A stretch of 64,000 nt of DNA from Lactifluus volemus. Taxonomy: Eukaryota; Basidiomycota; Agaricomycetes; Russulales; Russulaceae. Every line of letters starts with the position of its first letter. Within the stretch, counting starts at the first letter, position 1. The translations under genes were made by a program, and so were the position numbers. Below, in pieces: positions 1 through 10,014 of this stretch. The notes beneath the pieces were generated by a model, which saw only the letters and a list, made by a program, of their open reading frames with translations, was not told the DNA's origin and did not search any database. The stretch covers positions 1-64,000 of the forward strand of contig WTXI01000074.1 in NCBI GenBank assembly GCA_022376515.1. The letters run 5' to 3'.

Positions 1-263
1 GCTTCCACGACAGAATGATGACTCACAACAGCGACGGCTGCCCCTTCCCTCACTTCTCCTGTATGCCAGGGCTTGGAGTGTGTCGCGTCCCTGAGGACCA
101 CATCTGGCATGGTGGGGGATGCCTTTTGGATGGCACTGCAGAGGAGATCAAGAAGAAGCGCAAGCAGATGGAAGTCTTGGACACCTGTGTACCCGGCCCG
201 TCCCAGTTACGACGTAAAACTGACTAAGGTGGCAGGTGGGACTGCCTTCTAGAGAGGGGGTAT
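1..263 (+). mobile_element. 3' end of an LTR retrotransposon internal region with polypurine tract
   Basis: This stretch leads directly into the LTR at 264. It ends in a purine-rich run (AGAGAGGGGG at 251-260) just before the LTR, as expected of the polypurine tract that primes plus-strand synthesis. A reading frame running to the TAG at about 250 could be the end of pol, but it is too short to assign a domain. The rest of the element would lie upstream of the window. This is inference from position and composition. Confidence 0.4.
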
Positions 264-670
264 TGTTACGGAATGCAGGACAAGTCGGACCTTATGCTTC
301 CTACACACGCTTACTCATCCTGATGACGTCCCTTCCACATGGCTCTTGTTGTGCTGACTGATTCTATTGTTCTGACTCCCTATTGTCCGTCCCATTTTGT
401 CCAGTGTTATTGTCCCGAGCCTCTATTGTTCGCGTTTGTTATTGTTCTTGACCTCATGCCTATTGTCCACCCTAGTTTGGTAGAACAATTAGCATAAACT
501 GTATAAGTAGGCCTCTGCTGGTAGCTTGTACCCCAGCTTCGGCTTTGACTCAAATCGACTTGTTTCCCTCTCCTGAAAGACAGAACTTCTCCTCTCCTCC
601 TTCCCCTCTTTCTCCTCCCCTCTTACACGCCCTAATAAGGCTACTGAAGCTTGGTGGTTGTGCTACAACA
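264..670 (+). repeat. Solo or 3' LTR of a Ty1/copia-type element
   Basis: The 407-bp segment begins TGTTACGG and ends CTACAACA, so it has the canonical TG...CA ends and a 4-bp terminal inverted repeat (TGTT/AACA). A TATA-like box (TATAAG, about 501-506) followed by a pyrimidine-rich block at 565-630 looks like U3/R/U5 organisation in plus orientation. It is preceded by a polypurine tract. A second TGTTACGG occurs on the minus strand at about 779, inside the neighbouring Gag frame, suggesting nested insertions. The matching 5' LTR is not in the window. Confidence 0.65.
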
Positions 671-1466
671 CCACAGGGCTCTGCGTGTCGTTACCTTGGG
701 TAACCCTGAGCCTAGGTCTTAGGAGAGACCAGAACCACTTGAACCCTAGTTGGGACCCGGCCCTAGTCGAGCCGTAACACGCGCAGTGCATCTTGTCGAA
801 GTCGGGCGTGCCACATTTCACGAACGATTGGTGGAGTTGGTTAATCTTGGCGGCTGTCTCAATTAGTGGAGTGCCGGGGACAAATTGTGTGTCCATGATC
901 TGCTTCATTAGGTGGGCTTGAGCATGGGTGCCAAGTTGTTCATGGCGTCGGCGAAGTGCGGAGTAGGCGAGATGCGCGGTCGGGAACTTATCGGCAATGT
1001 CGTAATCGAGGTGGGAAACGTGTTGTAGGATGAACGACCGGAGGGAACCGTCATTCGTCCACCAGACCCAGCAGATTTTTGAGTCCGTGATCGGGTCAGG
1101 ACAAGATAAAGTACCGTCTAGCCACGAAGATAAGCCCTGTCGGTATGCGAGGAGTTCGAGACGTCGGCTCCACTCGGCCCAGTTTGATGACTGTAGGTCG
1201 AGGGTCAGCGAGCTAGGCCATCCAGGGTCAGAGATGAACATGGGTGTAAGGGGGATATCTTTTGGTGAGAGTACGGGGCGAATTGGGAAAGCGGGAGCAG
1301 GTTGAGAAACATTCGCTTGTGTTGCGTTCGTCATGGTTTGGTTTGTTCCTGGTTGAGTTTGACTGGCAGCTGCCGTTGTTGATTGTACCTGATTCGTGGG
1401 TGCATTCGTATTTGCCCCGGGTTGGTTCGGGAGCTGGTTCGGTCCCTGGTTCGTGGACGAAGACAT
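663..1466 (-). pseudogene. Copia-type Gag fragment, inverted relative to the LTR
   Basis: The 267-codon frame starts with an N/Q/P/T-rich leader (about residues 1-65). A Gag-like helical region follows, with motifs such as NWAEWSRRLEL, FILQHVSHLDYDIADKFPTA and AYSALRRRHEQLGTHAQ. This layout is typical of the UBN2/retrotrans_gag region of basidiomycete copia elements. The similarity appears to stop near 782, where the frame runs into unrelated or LTR-like sequence. There is no zinc knuckle, protease, integrase or reverse transcriptase after it. It lies opposite to the LTR at 264-670, so it belongs to a second, rearranged insertion. Assignment rests on recognisable Gag composition and was not confirmed by a database search. 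Confidence 0.6.
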
Positions 1467-1806
1467 GGTGATTACGTATGAGTGAGAGCGTTAAGGTTAT
1501 AATGATGGTAAAGGAGTCTAAGCTTGAGCAGTAGCGAGGGCAGGGCCCATAACCAAATGGAAATAGAACCGTGACAGGATCACGACGTGATGATAAGGGG
1601 AAAGGAGAGAAAAGTTATTGTATTGTTTTGCCCCAAAGTCCCCAACTTAAGTACTTGTGCAATAACTAATACATGTGATAAATGTGCGATGCTGGTGACG
1701 TCACGGTGCAAACATCATTAAGTCAGTGTGAGTCACGTGGCTTATGTAATCGTACAGTACTCAGTCCGGATGCGAGAATCGTATGTAAGCAATCACGTGA
1801 GAAATT
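1467..1806. other. Non-coding spacer upstream of the Gag fragment
   Basis: No credible gene. The stretch holds two CACGTGR sites (about 1736 and 1793) and what may be the leader of the inverted copia-type element. Nothing else is supported. Confidence 0.3.
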
Positions 1807-2655
1807 TTACGTAAGGGAGGCAGTGACCGTGTGACCGTGACACTCGTCCTGCTGGCCTGTGGGGGCCAGGGGAGGGGCCTCGGAGAGAGAGGGAGAGGAA
1901 ACACCGCCCTTCCCAAACAACTGCGCCAACCGGGATCTCGCGTCCAAGGGAGAGGTCAAGGTTGCTAAGTCCGGAGAGGGGGAGAGGGAGGGAGGGGGCA
2001 GGGAGGGGGGAAATGTTGCTGATGTGGCAGCTAGGAGTGACGCTTTGAGGGCAGACTCCGCCGCTGCCTCGTCCCCAGGGGGCACATTAGCCAGGACCGC
2101 AAGAGCAGTCTCCAGGGCTTCCCAGGCACCTGGAACACCAGCGATGGTGTCTGCGTGAGCTTACTCATAGTCAACTTTGCAGAGGACCGGGGGGTAAGGC
2201 ATCGTGGAAAAAAGTTACAATGATGATGGTAAGAGACCAAGAAGGAATGACCCCTTGTGGGTTCACTCCCCCTCCTCTTACTCCGCTGGCACTGTCTCCT
2301 CCCTCGTGTTTGCCTTCGAGGATCCAGACGGTTCTAGCCTCAGGACTCTGCTTTCTGATCGTCACCTCTTCCTCTTTGGGGTTAGGGGTGTTGTGAAGCG
2401 GTGGAAGCAGAAGCCCCCTCCAGCCAAAGTCCCCTCCCAATAGGCACTCACTCCTTCTTCTTCATTTGCCAGCAGTGCGGTCCAGGGTCTCCTTCCCTTC
2501 CTAGCTTAACCCCTCTCATGATCAAACCCTTCTGTAACCCCTCTCACCTTCCCAGTCTCTCACTTTTACCTCTCGTTGGTACTTGTATTGTAGACTACAT
2601 CTTGTTGCTTTCCATGCAGGGACAATAAATACCAATTCCAAAAAAAAAAAAAAAA
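1807..2655 (+). mobile_element. 5'-truncated non-LTR retrotransposon (LINE) with poly-A tail
   Basis: The last 70 bases before the poly-A run at 2640-2655 match the 3' end of a second element at 48782-48850. Both share a TACATCTTGTTGC block, then TGCAGGGACAATA, then ACCAATTC and a long A run. Upstream, the frame 2204-2443 resembles the end of a basidiomycete LINE ORF1 (FAFEDPDGSSLRTLLSDRHL, then FLFGVRGVVKRWKQKPPP). Low-complexity G/E- and P-rich sequence lies at 1807-2160. No endonuclease or reverse transcriptase remains. The 5' border is uncertain and no target-site duplication was found, so the boundaries are approximate. The poly-A tail directly abuts the F-box pseudogene that follows. 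Confidence 0.6.
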
Positions 2656-2664
2656 TCACAGCTA

Positions 2665-3620
2665 TGGATGAAGAATTCCCAATTCTGGAACGCATCCGTA
2701 TCGGGTCTCCCCCCGGAAATTCTACAAGCCCAGTCTTACCCAGGACATTCCAAGCACCCAATCTACGCCACGTGTGGATGACTTGGCGTCCGATTGGATC
2801 TCCCCTAGTCACAACTACCGCAAGCCTCGCCAATCTCGAGCTTATAGATATCCCGCCATCTCCATACTTCTCCCAAGTTATATACTCAGGCAGCTTCTAG
2901 TCATGTCCCAACTGGAGACTCTAATGATACATTTTCATTCCCCTCACCTGAACCGGGATGTTGAGACCCCAACGATGACACACTTGACGCTTTATAGCCT
3001 TCATCTGTTTTCATTTCGAGGTGTCAGCGCCTACTTGGAAGGCCTCGCGAGGATCAGAGCCCCTACGCTCACCACCATCGATGTCCAGTTTTTCAACTAG
3101 CTTACTTTCACTATACCCCGTCTCTTGCAATTTATGCAGGCATCAAGGAGCCCCAAATGTAGTACTGTCCTGCTGACTTTCGGTGGGAAATTCCTCGATT
3201 TAGTCCCGGGCCCTGGTGGGAGTTCGTGGCGATTCCCGTTTCACTTGCGTATTATGTGCAGATACCTCGATTGGCAGGTATCCTCGGTCCTCGCCACACT
3301 TTTTCCCGTGCTCTCTACTGTAGAGGTCCTCATCCTCAACCACATGGCTCACAATCAATCCGCAGAGTTGCACAACGATGTCGACAGAGCGCAGTGGCGC
3401 GAACGTTTCAGACCTTTCAGCAATGTGAAGACACTTTACGTGCCAAATGCACTCTCTCGGGGACTCTCTCATTCACTGCGTTCGGAGGATGGAGAAATGC
3501 CTCTGGAACTCTTGCCAAATTTGCAGGAGCTTCAACACCTTGGTGGAAGTGGAGTTGATGTATTTACTATATTCATAAATGAACGATAGGCAGCGGGCCA
3601 CCCGGTGCGCCAGATGGCTT
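2665..3620 (+). pseudogene. F-box/LRR-type protein relic (C-terminal part)
   Basis: The translated pieces match the C-terminal half of the abundant agaricomycete F-box/LRR-like family. Recognisable blocks are HLTLYSLHLFSFRGVSAYLEG, LDWQVSSV, AEVHNDVDR-like SAELHNDVDRAQW, RPFSNVKTLYV and EDGEMPLELLPNLQEL. The frame shifts near 2885-2900. It is then interrupted by TAG at 3098-3100, inside a context equivalent to FF(K/N)QLTF, and by TAG at 3587-3589, inside one equivalent to R-Q-x-A-G. Both stops replace an expected glutamine CAG codon, that is C-to-T changes. No F-box is present upstream because the LINE tail ends just before it. It is non-functional and presumably a 5'-deleted family member. 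Confidence 0.7.
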
Positions 3621-3723
3621 CGCCGGTATGTGACTCATATTCGACTCGCAACGTTTTTATCTGATTTATCTTGGGCACACAGCGACCGACTCTGGAAGAT
3701 AACTTGACGGCGTCTGTACAACG

Positions 3724-3955
3724 ATGAATCGAAGAGCAGAAGAGAACAGCTTTCGATCGTGGGTGGCCTTGTCAAGCCCTTCATCTTCCGTGCTTCTGAC
3801 TTGTGTCCGTGTCGCAGAATTCGATAATGTTGGTGTTTCTGGCTTCTCGGTTCCAGAGTTCGACGTCCCAGCGTACGGCCGAAGTCTAGGTCGACTTGAT
3901 AAGGTTCTCGATAGTATCGAACAATACATTCACATCGCCTTTGTCAGGATGAAAA
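3724..3955 (+). pseudogene. Swi1-like gene relic a (exon 4 end, intron 4, exon 5)
   Basis: The DNA here is very close to 19387-19618 of the complete Swi1-like gene. It covers the end of exon 4 (CGAAGAGCAGAAGAGA), the whole intron 4 and most of exon 5 (EFDxVxVxxxSVPE, then LDKVLxSIEQYIHIAF). Because the intron is retained, the copy arose at DNA level and not by reverse transcription. No upstream or downstream exons accompany it, and its donor site reads GATCGTGGGT instead of GGTCGTGAGT. It is therefore a non-functional fragment, yet much closer to the parent gene than relic c or the 9.3-kb paralogue. Confidence 0.85.
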
Positions 3956-5168
3956 CATATCAAGTCACGATGAACACATCGACCTCGCGCCGCCCGATGG
4001 CAGCGAGGCCCGTTGCGCGCCATTACGCCACCCTTTCCGACTGCTGTGTAACGTTGTCGCCCACGCCCTACGGTAGAGGTTCGATCGCCTACTCCCAGAT
4101 CGTGAGTGTGCTCTGCAGAGAACTGCCTTGGCTTGTGCGCGATTTACGTGCTCGATATCGATCGCTGTTGTGTTGCGAATGCTGTCTGTTCTGTTTCAGA
4201 GCCAGAAGGTAGAGATGTGGCCTTGGCCGGTTGCGTTGTAGCGCGCACGGAGGACATGACTGAAAATGTCTGTTTAGTGGCCGGAGAACGCCGTTTCAGA
4301 GATCTCAGCGCTTAATCCGCGCCGCGTTAGCCGCTGAACCCGGCTCACCGAAACTGCCAAATACCGTCCGTAAACCATTTTTCTCTTCGTGATGTCCTCT
4401 AGTGTCACCAATCTCTTATGCCAGTTGTAGTACTGTACCATCTGTATACCGAATCAATCAATACAAGGCGATGCCTGCCTGTGATCATCAACCTGTCAGC
4501 CAATGTCCGAGATCGCTACGCGCGAGGAGAAATGCAAAGCCGCGATCGATGTAGGGTTCCGTTCAAGTTCAGTCACCAGGTAAAGCCCAATGCGTCCCCA
4601 CAAGCCCCTCCATTTTCAACCAGGCGGCCCAACTAATTACGATGCCCAATGAAACACATGATCAATCAAGTTCGTCCTTTTCCGAGTCGACACCGCGCCC
4701 AAATTTGCAGCACTGGTCGATGACATACTTGTGAATCGGCCGTCTCAAACTAGTAGTATCTCCAAATCCAATCCAACTCCATGTGCCGCTGGCCACTCAA
4801 ATATCTCCGTTTAAGCTTTAGCATAATCACTACAGACGTCAGGGTAATTATCGTATCGTGATTTTCTGCACTGCTGCGCATGTAGATGCGCGAGTTTGTT
4901 TCTATTGACAGTGGCTGGGAAGTGGCGCGTAAGTGGTGCCGATACAGTGGTCCTCATTGCAAAATGTACATATACCCTTCGGAAAATTTCTGGTGACGTC
5001 AATCTATATTGTTTTATCTGGATGTGAGAGTAAATGTCGCACCGTATACATCATTTATCCAGTCATCAGCCAGGAAGCCAGAGATCCATATATGCTATCG
5101 TACACGGGCGAATACAGACTCTTTTACCAACAAAAACAGTAGTACAATTTGGTCCACCAGGCTCACGA
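3956..5168. other. Gene-poor stretch
   Basis: No coding region could be supported on either strand. Reading frames are short, overlap one another and lack recognisable motifs. No repeat or tRNA signature was noticed. Confidence 0.4.
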
Positions 5169-5942
5169 TTATTCTACATCGAACACGATCATCACCTTGA
5201 CCTTACCAGAGCGGCGGATGTCGGAATTCTGAAGATATCGATTAACAAGTTGGATAAGCTCCTCCCCCACAGATATTCCAGGGGGTACTGGGCCGGGAGT
5301 TTCTTGAGAAGGGGGTGTTACGTTGGAGGGTGGAGGTACGTGACCACCGGTATTACCATTTAGTGTGTCCTTCGAATACAGACCCAGTCAGATGGACCGT
5401 GAATGCGCTATGGAGAGGGAGAGAAAGCACGTACATGGACTGGCGGAGCATAATACTCTGGCCGAAGCGGGCTAGGGGAGATGGGGAGATCGAAGATGTG
5501 TTGAGCAGTCCCAGAAGGTGGGCCGTTGTGAGAAACACTCTGCCAGTGGTTGCCTTGATTTGCATACTGTGGCTGTTCCCAAAATCCCTTTGGAGGAGCT
5601 GCGATCAGCAAGGAAAGAATGAAGTCAGATAAATGGGCGATGGCTTACTGAAACCTGGGACGAAGGGCCATCATACCCTATATTGGTAGTGTATTGGAAT
5701 GGATATCCAAAGCTTGGGTGGTTCACTGAGGTGTAGGGACCAATGGCAGTTGCGTCCGGTACATGCTCGTATGATGAGAGTCCATGAACAAAACCACGGA
5801 GATTAGGGGGGGTCTAGAGATATTCGATGATGAGTGGCTAAGACAAGAGGCTGCCATATGGAGAGCTGACCTCCGAGTCGGTGGTCTGTGCAGGAGTATA
5901 TCGACAAGGAGGGGCACTGAGAGTGTGTGATTCACGTTGCAT
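5169..5942 (-). CDS. Hypothetical P/G/Y-rich protein, four exons
   Basis: I do not recognise the family. A consistent model runs from ATG at 5942: exon 1 5942-5871 (24 codons), exon 2 5813-5649 (55 codons), exon 3 about 5588-5450, exon 4 about 5392-5169. Exons 1 and 2 keep phase 0 across a GTCAGC...CTCTAG intron. Exon 2 then joins exon 3 only if the AG of CCAAAG is used, because the first AG lies immediately after the likely branch point. Exon 3 ends PEYYAPPVH before GTACGT. The encoded protein has aromatic/proline-rich low-complexity stretches (SFGYPFQYTTNIGYDG, GFWEQPQYANQG) and a short C-terminal helix-like segment (GEELIQLVNRYLQNSDIRR). It sits among Swi1 relics, so it may be part of a larger decayed locus. 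Confidence 0.45.
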
Positions 5943-6398
5943 CTAATCCGCTTGATTTACACAGACAAGGGTTTTCGCAGAGAGATTATTGCGTTGAGTT
6001 GGGTCATCACAAGAGTAAGAAGGCCTCATTTTATAAGGGGAGACCGGGACACAAACGCCGAGTCAAATTAAATGCGCGTACATATTGCACACGGTGACCC
6101 CAGATGGCATTCAGTTGCGCCACGTCCATTCGTGGATAAGAGGTGAAGATATAACCTCGCCTGTCTGATCATGAGGGCTGAGAGAAAAAGACTCGAGACA
6201 TGGAAAATGTATACATGGATGGAAACAACGTGAGGTAAACAACAGCCTCATGTCCCTCAGGTGGAGGGAAATGATCAAATTCTCAATCTCGATCATCCGT
6301 GTATAACAATTGCCTAGTTTATAAACCCTGGCGACGCGAACCTTAAATGGTCCCTAATCTCCCACACCGGTAGGAGAGATTGTTCAGATCATGGGCTA
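5943..6398. other. Spacer upstream of the 5.2-kb gene
   Basis: Presumed promoter side of the minus-strand gene starting at 5942. No gene, repeat or motif stood out. Confidence 0.3.
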
Positions 6399-6515
6399 TA
6401 TCAACTGCGAGAGATGAATATACGTAATCCACGAATACTCGAGATTCATACAATTCGGGGATTGACACAAGAGATGGAAAATATAGACAAGGGTCTAAGG
6501 CAGGTGTTAGGGTGT
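6399..6515 (+). pseudogene. Swi1-like gene relic b (start of exon 6)
   Basis: The 117 bp are clearly homologous to about 19722-19840 of the complete gene, including the identical block ATTCATACAATTCGGGGA versus CTTCATACAATTCGGGGA. Translated, it gives YQLREMNIRNPRI, then LEIHTIRGLTQEMENIDKGLRQVLG, against YQLGEMNKPNPRF and LELHTIRGMIQEADNMDKGLRTVLG in the parent. No flanking exon is present. It is closer to the parent than to relic c or the 9.3-kb paralogue, so it seems an independent copy. Confidence 0.75.
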
Positions 6516-6993
6516 GGCAGTTCGTGATAACGGCTGGCATTGGTCCTCCCGTACCATAACCTCCGTAACTGCGACCTACTAGTATGGATTTTCCTGCGCC
6601 ATTCAGTTCCTATGCAATCTGTGGGTAATATGGACTCTGACTCGGACAAGGGAAGCGGAACAACTGTGGCTGAGAATATGGACTTTGAGAGGGTAACGGG
6701 AAAGCTTTTCAACGTGGGCCGTACTAAAGAGCGTGTCGGAACGGGTTCTTAACATGTACGCACCTGTTTACGAAATCCCAAACCTGATGTCCTCGTCGTA
6801 AATATTTTCATAGACTTCTCCGCGATGATACTCGTCCCCCTCCCCCCTCCCAATGCAAATGTCCACCGTGGTTCATGGCGTAACTTCCTCATCAGCCCAG
6901 AATCGCTGCCACCGTTGCATCGATTTTGGGTGGAATAGGACACGAGAGTGAGGTTGTCCTAGGCGGCGAGGGTGGCAGTGGTGCGAGTCTCGC

Positions 6994-7212
6994 GTCAGTC
7001 CTACAGTACCCTAATGGGGATACCATTAACGCAGCCAGGACGCATCATAGATGGCCGCGACCAAGTTTCAAGTGAAAGAGATGCGTAATCCTCACTCACG
7101 ATGCGCGCTCGACATCCACACCATCCGTGGCATGATCCAGGAGGCCGATAACATGGACAAAGGTTTACAGACTATTCTGGGCTTGAGGGTGCAGCCTTCC
7201 ATGATGCCCCCC
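6994..7212 (+). pseudogene. Swi1-like relic c (intron plus exon), near-twin of 9643-9861
   Basis: These 219 bp differ at only about six positions from 9643-9861, including the full 57-nt intron that precedes the last exon of the 9.3-kb paralogue. Similarity starts exactly at the intron donor (GTCAGTCC) and ends inside the proline run. The frame reads MAATKFQVKEMRNPH and so on, then enters unrelated sequence after PSMMPP. It lacks the two upstream exons, so it cannot make the module on its own. Confidence 0.85.
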
Positions 7213-8014
7213 GCGGCTTGTCAACATAGCTATCAAACGCCACTCCTCTGGGGAATAAACAACTTTCAGAACTCGTTGATCCTCGATGCGGTACCCTGTG
7301 TCAGTTTTCCAAGTTCATCATGCATTGCGGCGTTGCAATTCCCGTTCACTGCTGCACCAAAAATCTCCTATAAACTCACAGGACTAAGATTTAGTCGGTG
7401 GAACAAAGTAAATGCAATGCCGCGGCATACCTTTGAAGCTGTCATGATATATCACACTGCCAAATGGGATTATTTTGATGACGTCTCTTGGTTGATTTCC
7501 CAACAACATTCGCAGCATACAGGAGTGTTGCAGCGCAGGACTCTGCGTCTGTCATTGATGAGATCATTCCTATCCAGAAAGCCGTACAGACACGAGATAT
7601 ATTACTGACTATAACGGGCTCATCTGTACTCACTGGCACCATCTGCACCTAGTGTTGAGCGTTGAGCGCTGAGTTACTACAGGCAATAATTTCTTCCCCA
7701 CAGCACCGTGACGTCCGAGTCATTACATTCGTGGAGGAGCACAGAGACCCCTCTGTACCGTGCAGGCTCCTCAAATATCTAAGTTTCTGGAATTCGGAGA
7801 GGCCATTTGACCAGGCAGTACAGCAGCAGGACAATCCCGGGCGCGACTCGAGAAGAGATCAAGTTTGCGGTCTAGTCGCGCCGTCGCGGTCCATCTTTCA
7901 TCCTACAACGATCACAAATCGTGATGGAGTGCTCACCAATCTCGAGCGCTCCTGAAAATGAAACTTATTTCGTCCCGAAGGTTATCCATAGTTCAATATG
8001 GTTACCGTCGTATC
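7213..8014. other. Spacer between relic segments
   Basis: No supported gene. A short repeat of TTGAGCG followed by the palindromic core AGCGCT occurs at about 7653-7672 and resembles a longer version at 21713-21733. Confidence 0.3.
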
Positions 8015-8400
8015 GGTAGATCATTTCATCTCACGGGCGGATCTACGACACCCAGGCGCTCTACCTGGTTTCAGCTCAGACGCCCGGAAGCCTACCTTAC
8101 GGACCAATGTTGCGGTACGTTATCGAGCTACCTATAAGTCGTGGACCTCGAGAGACGGACAAGGGTTCAAGAGCGGTTCCAACTTCTACCTCCACCCCTC
8201 TGCCATTCGCCTCCGAGTCGTCAACCGTCGCTGGCACGTACCCCGGCCTTTGGCACTGCAAAACCAGCGGCTACACCTAATATCTCCGTATGGTGTGATC
8301 GGAAGGCCCGGTGCAATGAATGAGTACCGAAAGAAGGAAGTTGAAGCTGAGAATTCGAAGACTGACAAACGAGCGTTAGCATTTCTCTGTAAGTTGCAAA
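8015..8400 (+). pseudogene. Diverged Swi1-like relic c', equivalent to the exon 6 tail
   Basis: Two patches can be aligned by eye with exon 6 of the complete gene. At 8045-8100, CACCCAGGCGCTCTACCTGG... followed by CAGACGCC parallels 20118-20165. At 8317-8395, the peptide NEYRKKEVEAENSKTDKRALAF parallels NEEVRKRDEQADNVKTDDQALAF at 20400-20470. Order and orientation fit a continuation of relic c after sequence decay. Identity is modest and the middle cannot be aligned confidently. Confidence 0.55.
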
Positions 8401-9284
8401 TTGTGGGCCATCATTCAGTGAGTTTGATAAAACTTGCTTCTAGATCTACAACACCGCCTCATCCGCAGGGATTTGGCGCTCATGCACTCGGAGAGAACTC
8501 CTATATAAGACAATGCAGAGTTTCCCCCGGATCTGATTAAGGCGCTGGTTCGTCTAAAAAACGAGAAGCTCAAGTGCTCCCTGACTCGGAGCAGGTCAGC
8601 CTTCACTCGGATCACCGTGACGGTTCAAGTTCCCAGAATTCCCTTTTCGGGTTTATTACTTTTCCTCGGAGCTCTCGGTCTTTGTAGTTATACAACCATC
8701 TATTAACGGTTCGGAATGATTTCCGCGGGCCGATTGTTGTGGCGTAACTCCCTCACCCCTCGTCGTCGGCAGCAATGAAGCGTTACGGGCGGTGCTCGAC
8801 AGCGAGGTCGATGTGATCCTCGACAGGGCACGCCACCTTCACCACTTCACGAAGGCAAAACGAGGCGCAGCGCTCGCTTATACTTGGCGACGATGGAAGG
8901 GAGTCGGACACGGCGGGAGATAAGTAGGATGGAGAAGTGTGCCTTGAGGCAGAGGCTCCATTGGCCGACTTAAGGGCAGGGCCTCCTACCCTCAGTCTCG
9001 TTCGCTACAGCACAGCACCACCACCACCACATCCGGTAACATACATCTTTGATATCACTCTTATTGGACATTCAAATACTTGAAACTACGACTCAGGGCA
9101 TACAGTAGCACGTGTTCAGTAAGCAACAAATATGTCGCTGACGTTTTGGATTCCAGCGTCAACAGAGACATAAATAGTGCTTCATTGCCATGATACAAAA
9201 CATCGATCCCCCAGGTTTGCCACCCCGAGACAGTATTGCTATTTCCGCCACAGAATTTCACAACCGAGTCCGTTTCAAGTTGGC
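8401..9284. other. Spacer upstream of the Swi1-module paralogue
   Basis: No supported gene. It would contain the promoter of the 9.3-kb reading frame. A CA/CCA-rich patch (about 9006-9030) precedes it. No clear TATA box. Confidence 0.3.
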
Positions 9285-10014
9285 ATGAACCGTTTGACTT
9301 CGTCTCCTGCTCGATCTGGGGGCGGTGTATCTTCACGGCAACCGACCGCGGAAGAACTAATTGCCGCGAGGCGGTGGATTGAAGAGCAGAAGAGAATATT
9401 AGTCACGGATCGTAGTTCGTCTCCACACGTTGTTCGCTTCCGCATTTCTAACTCGCTTCGTTCTCCTGGATGCAGATTTCGACGGGACTGCTGGTCACTC
9501 GCCGATTCGCAACGAAGATATTCAAGAGTATATTCGCAATCTACAACGTCTTGACCAGACACTGGCTAATATCGAGACTTACATTCATATTGCATATGCC
9601 ACCTTGAAGAACGCGGATATCGTTCGATCGCTGTTCAACATGGTCAGTCCTACAGTACCCTAATTGGGATACCATTAACGCAGCCAGGACGCGTCATAGA
9701 TGGCCGCAACCAAGTTTCAAGTGAAAGAGATGCGTAATCCTCACCCACGATGCGCGCTCGATATCCACACCATCCGTGGCATGATCCAGGAGGCCGATAA
9801 CATGGACAAAGGTTTACAGACTATTCTGGGCTTGAGGGTGCAGCCCTCCATGATGCCCCCCAGTATCAGCCCTTCTTCACAACCCCCTCGACAGACGGCT
9901 TACTCCAGAACCTCTGTATCATTCGTTCCGTCAGGCTCCCGTACACAGCCGGGGTTTACGTCTACGCCATTTCCGGAGACTTGGAGGTCCGGTTGGGAAG
10001 GCCCCGAGCGATGA
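9285..10014 (+). CDS. Stand-alone Swi1 C-terminal module paralogue, 202 aa, three exons
   Basis: Exons 9285-9411, 9476-9642 and 9700-10014 join in phase (1, 0) to an uninterrupted 202-codon frame. Both introns sit at the same positions and phases as introns 4 and 5 of the complete Swi1-like gene. The protein carries the conserved helical module only: a start like RQPTAEELIAARRWIEEQKR (parent RRPTREDMVHAQRWVEEQKR), then LQRLDQTLANIETYIHIAYA, then DIHTIRGMIQEADNMDKGL and a short proline/serine tail. It lacks the polyQ, the ARID and the long disordered tail. Protein-level conservation with strong DNA divergence from the parent suggests it evolved under constraint after an older duplication. If expressed it could compete with Swi1 for SWI/SNF partners (inference). 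It could instead be a chance-intact relic. Confidence 0.55.

Noticed and set aside
1859..2158. 99-codon plus-strand frame rich in G, E and R
   Set aside because: Low-complexity purine-rich DNA with a mirrored frame on the other strand; kept only as part of the truncated LINE, not as a gene.
4072..4110. GGTTCGATCGCC resembling a tRNA B box
   Set aside because: No matching acceptor stem, anticodon arm or A box can be formed around it.
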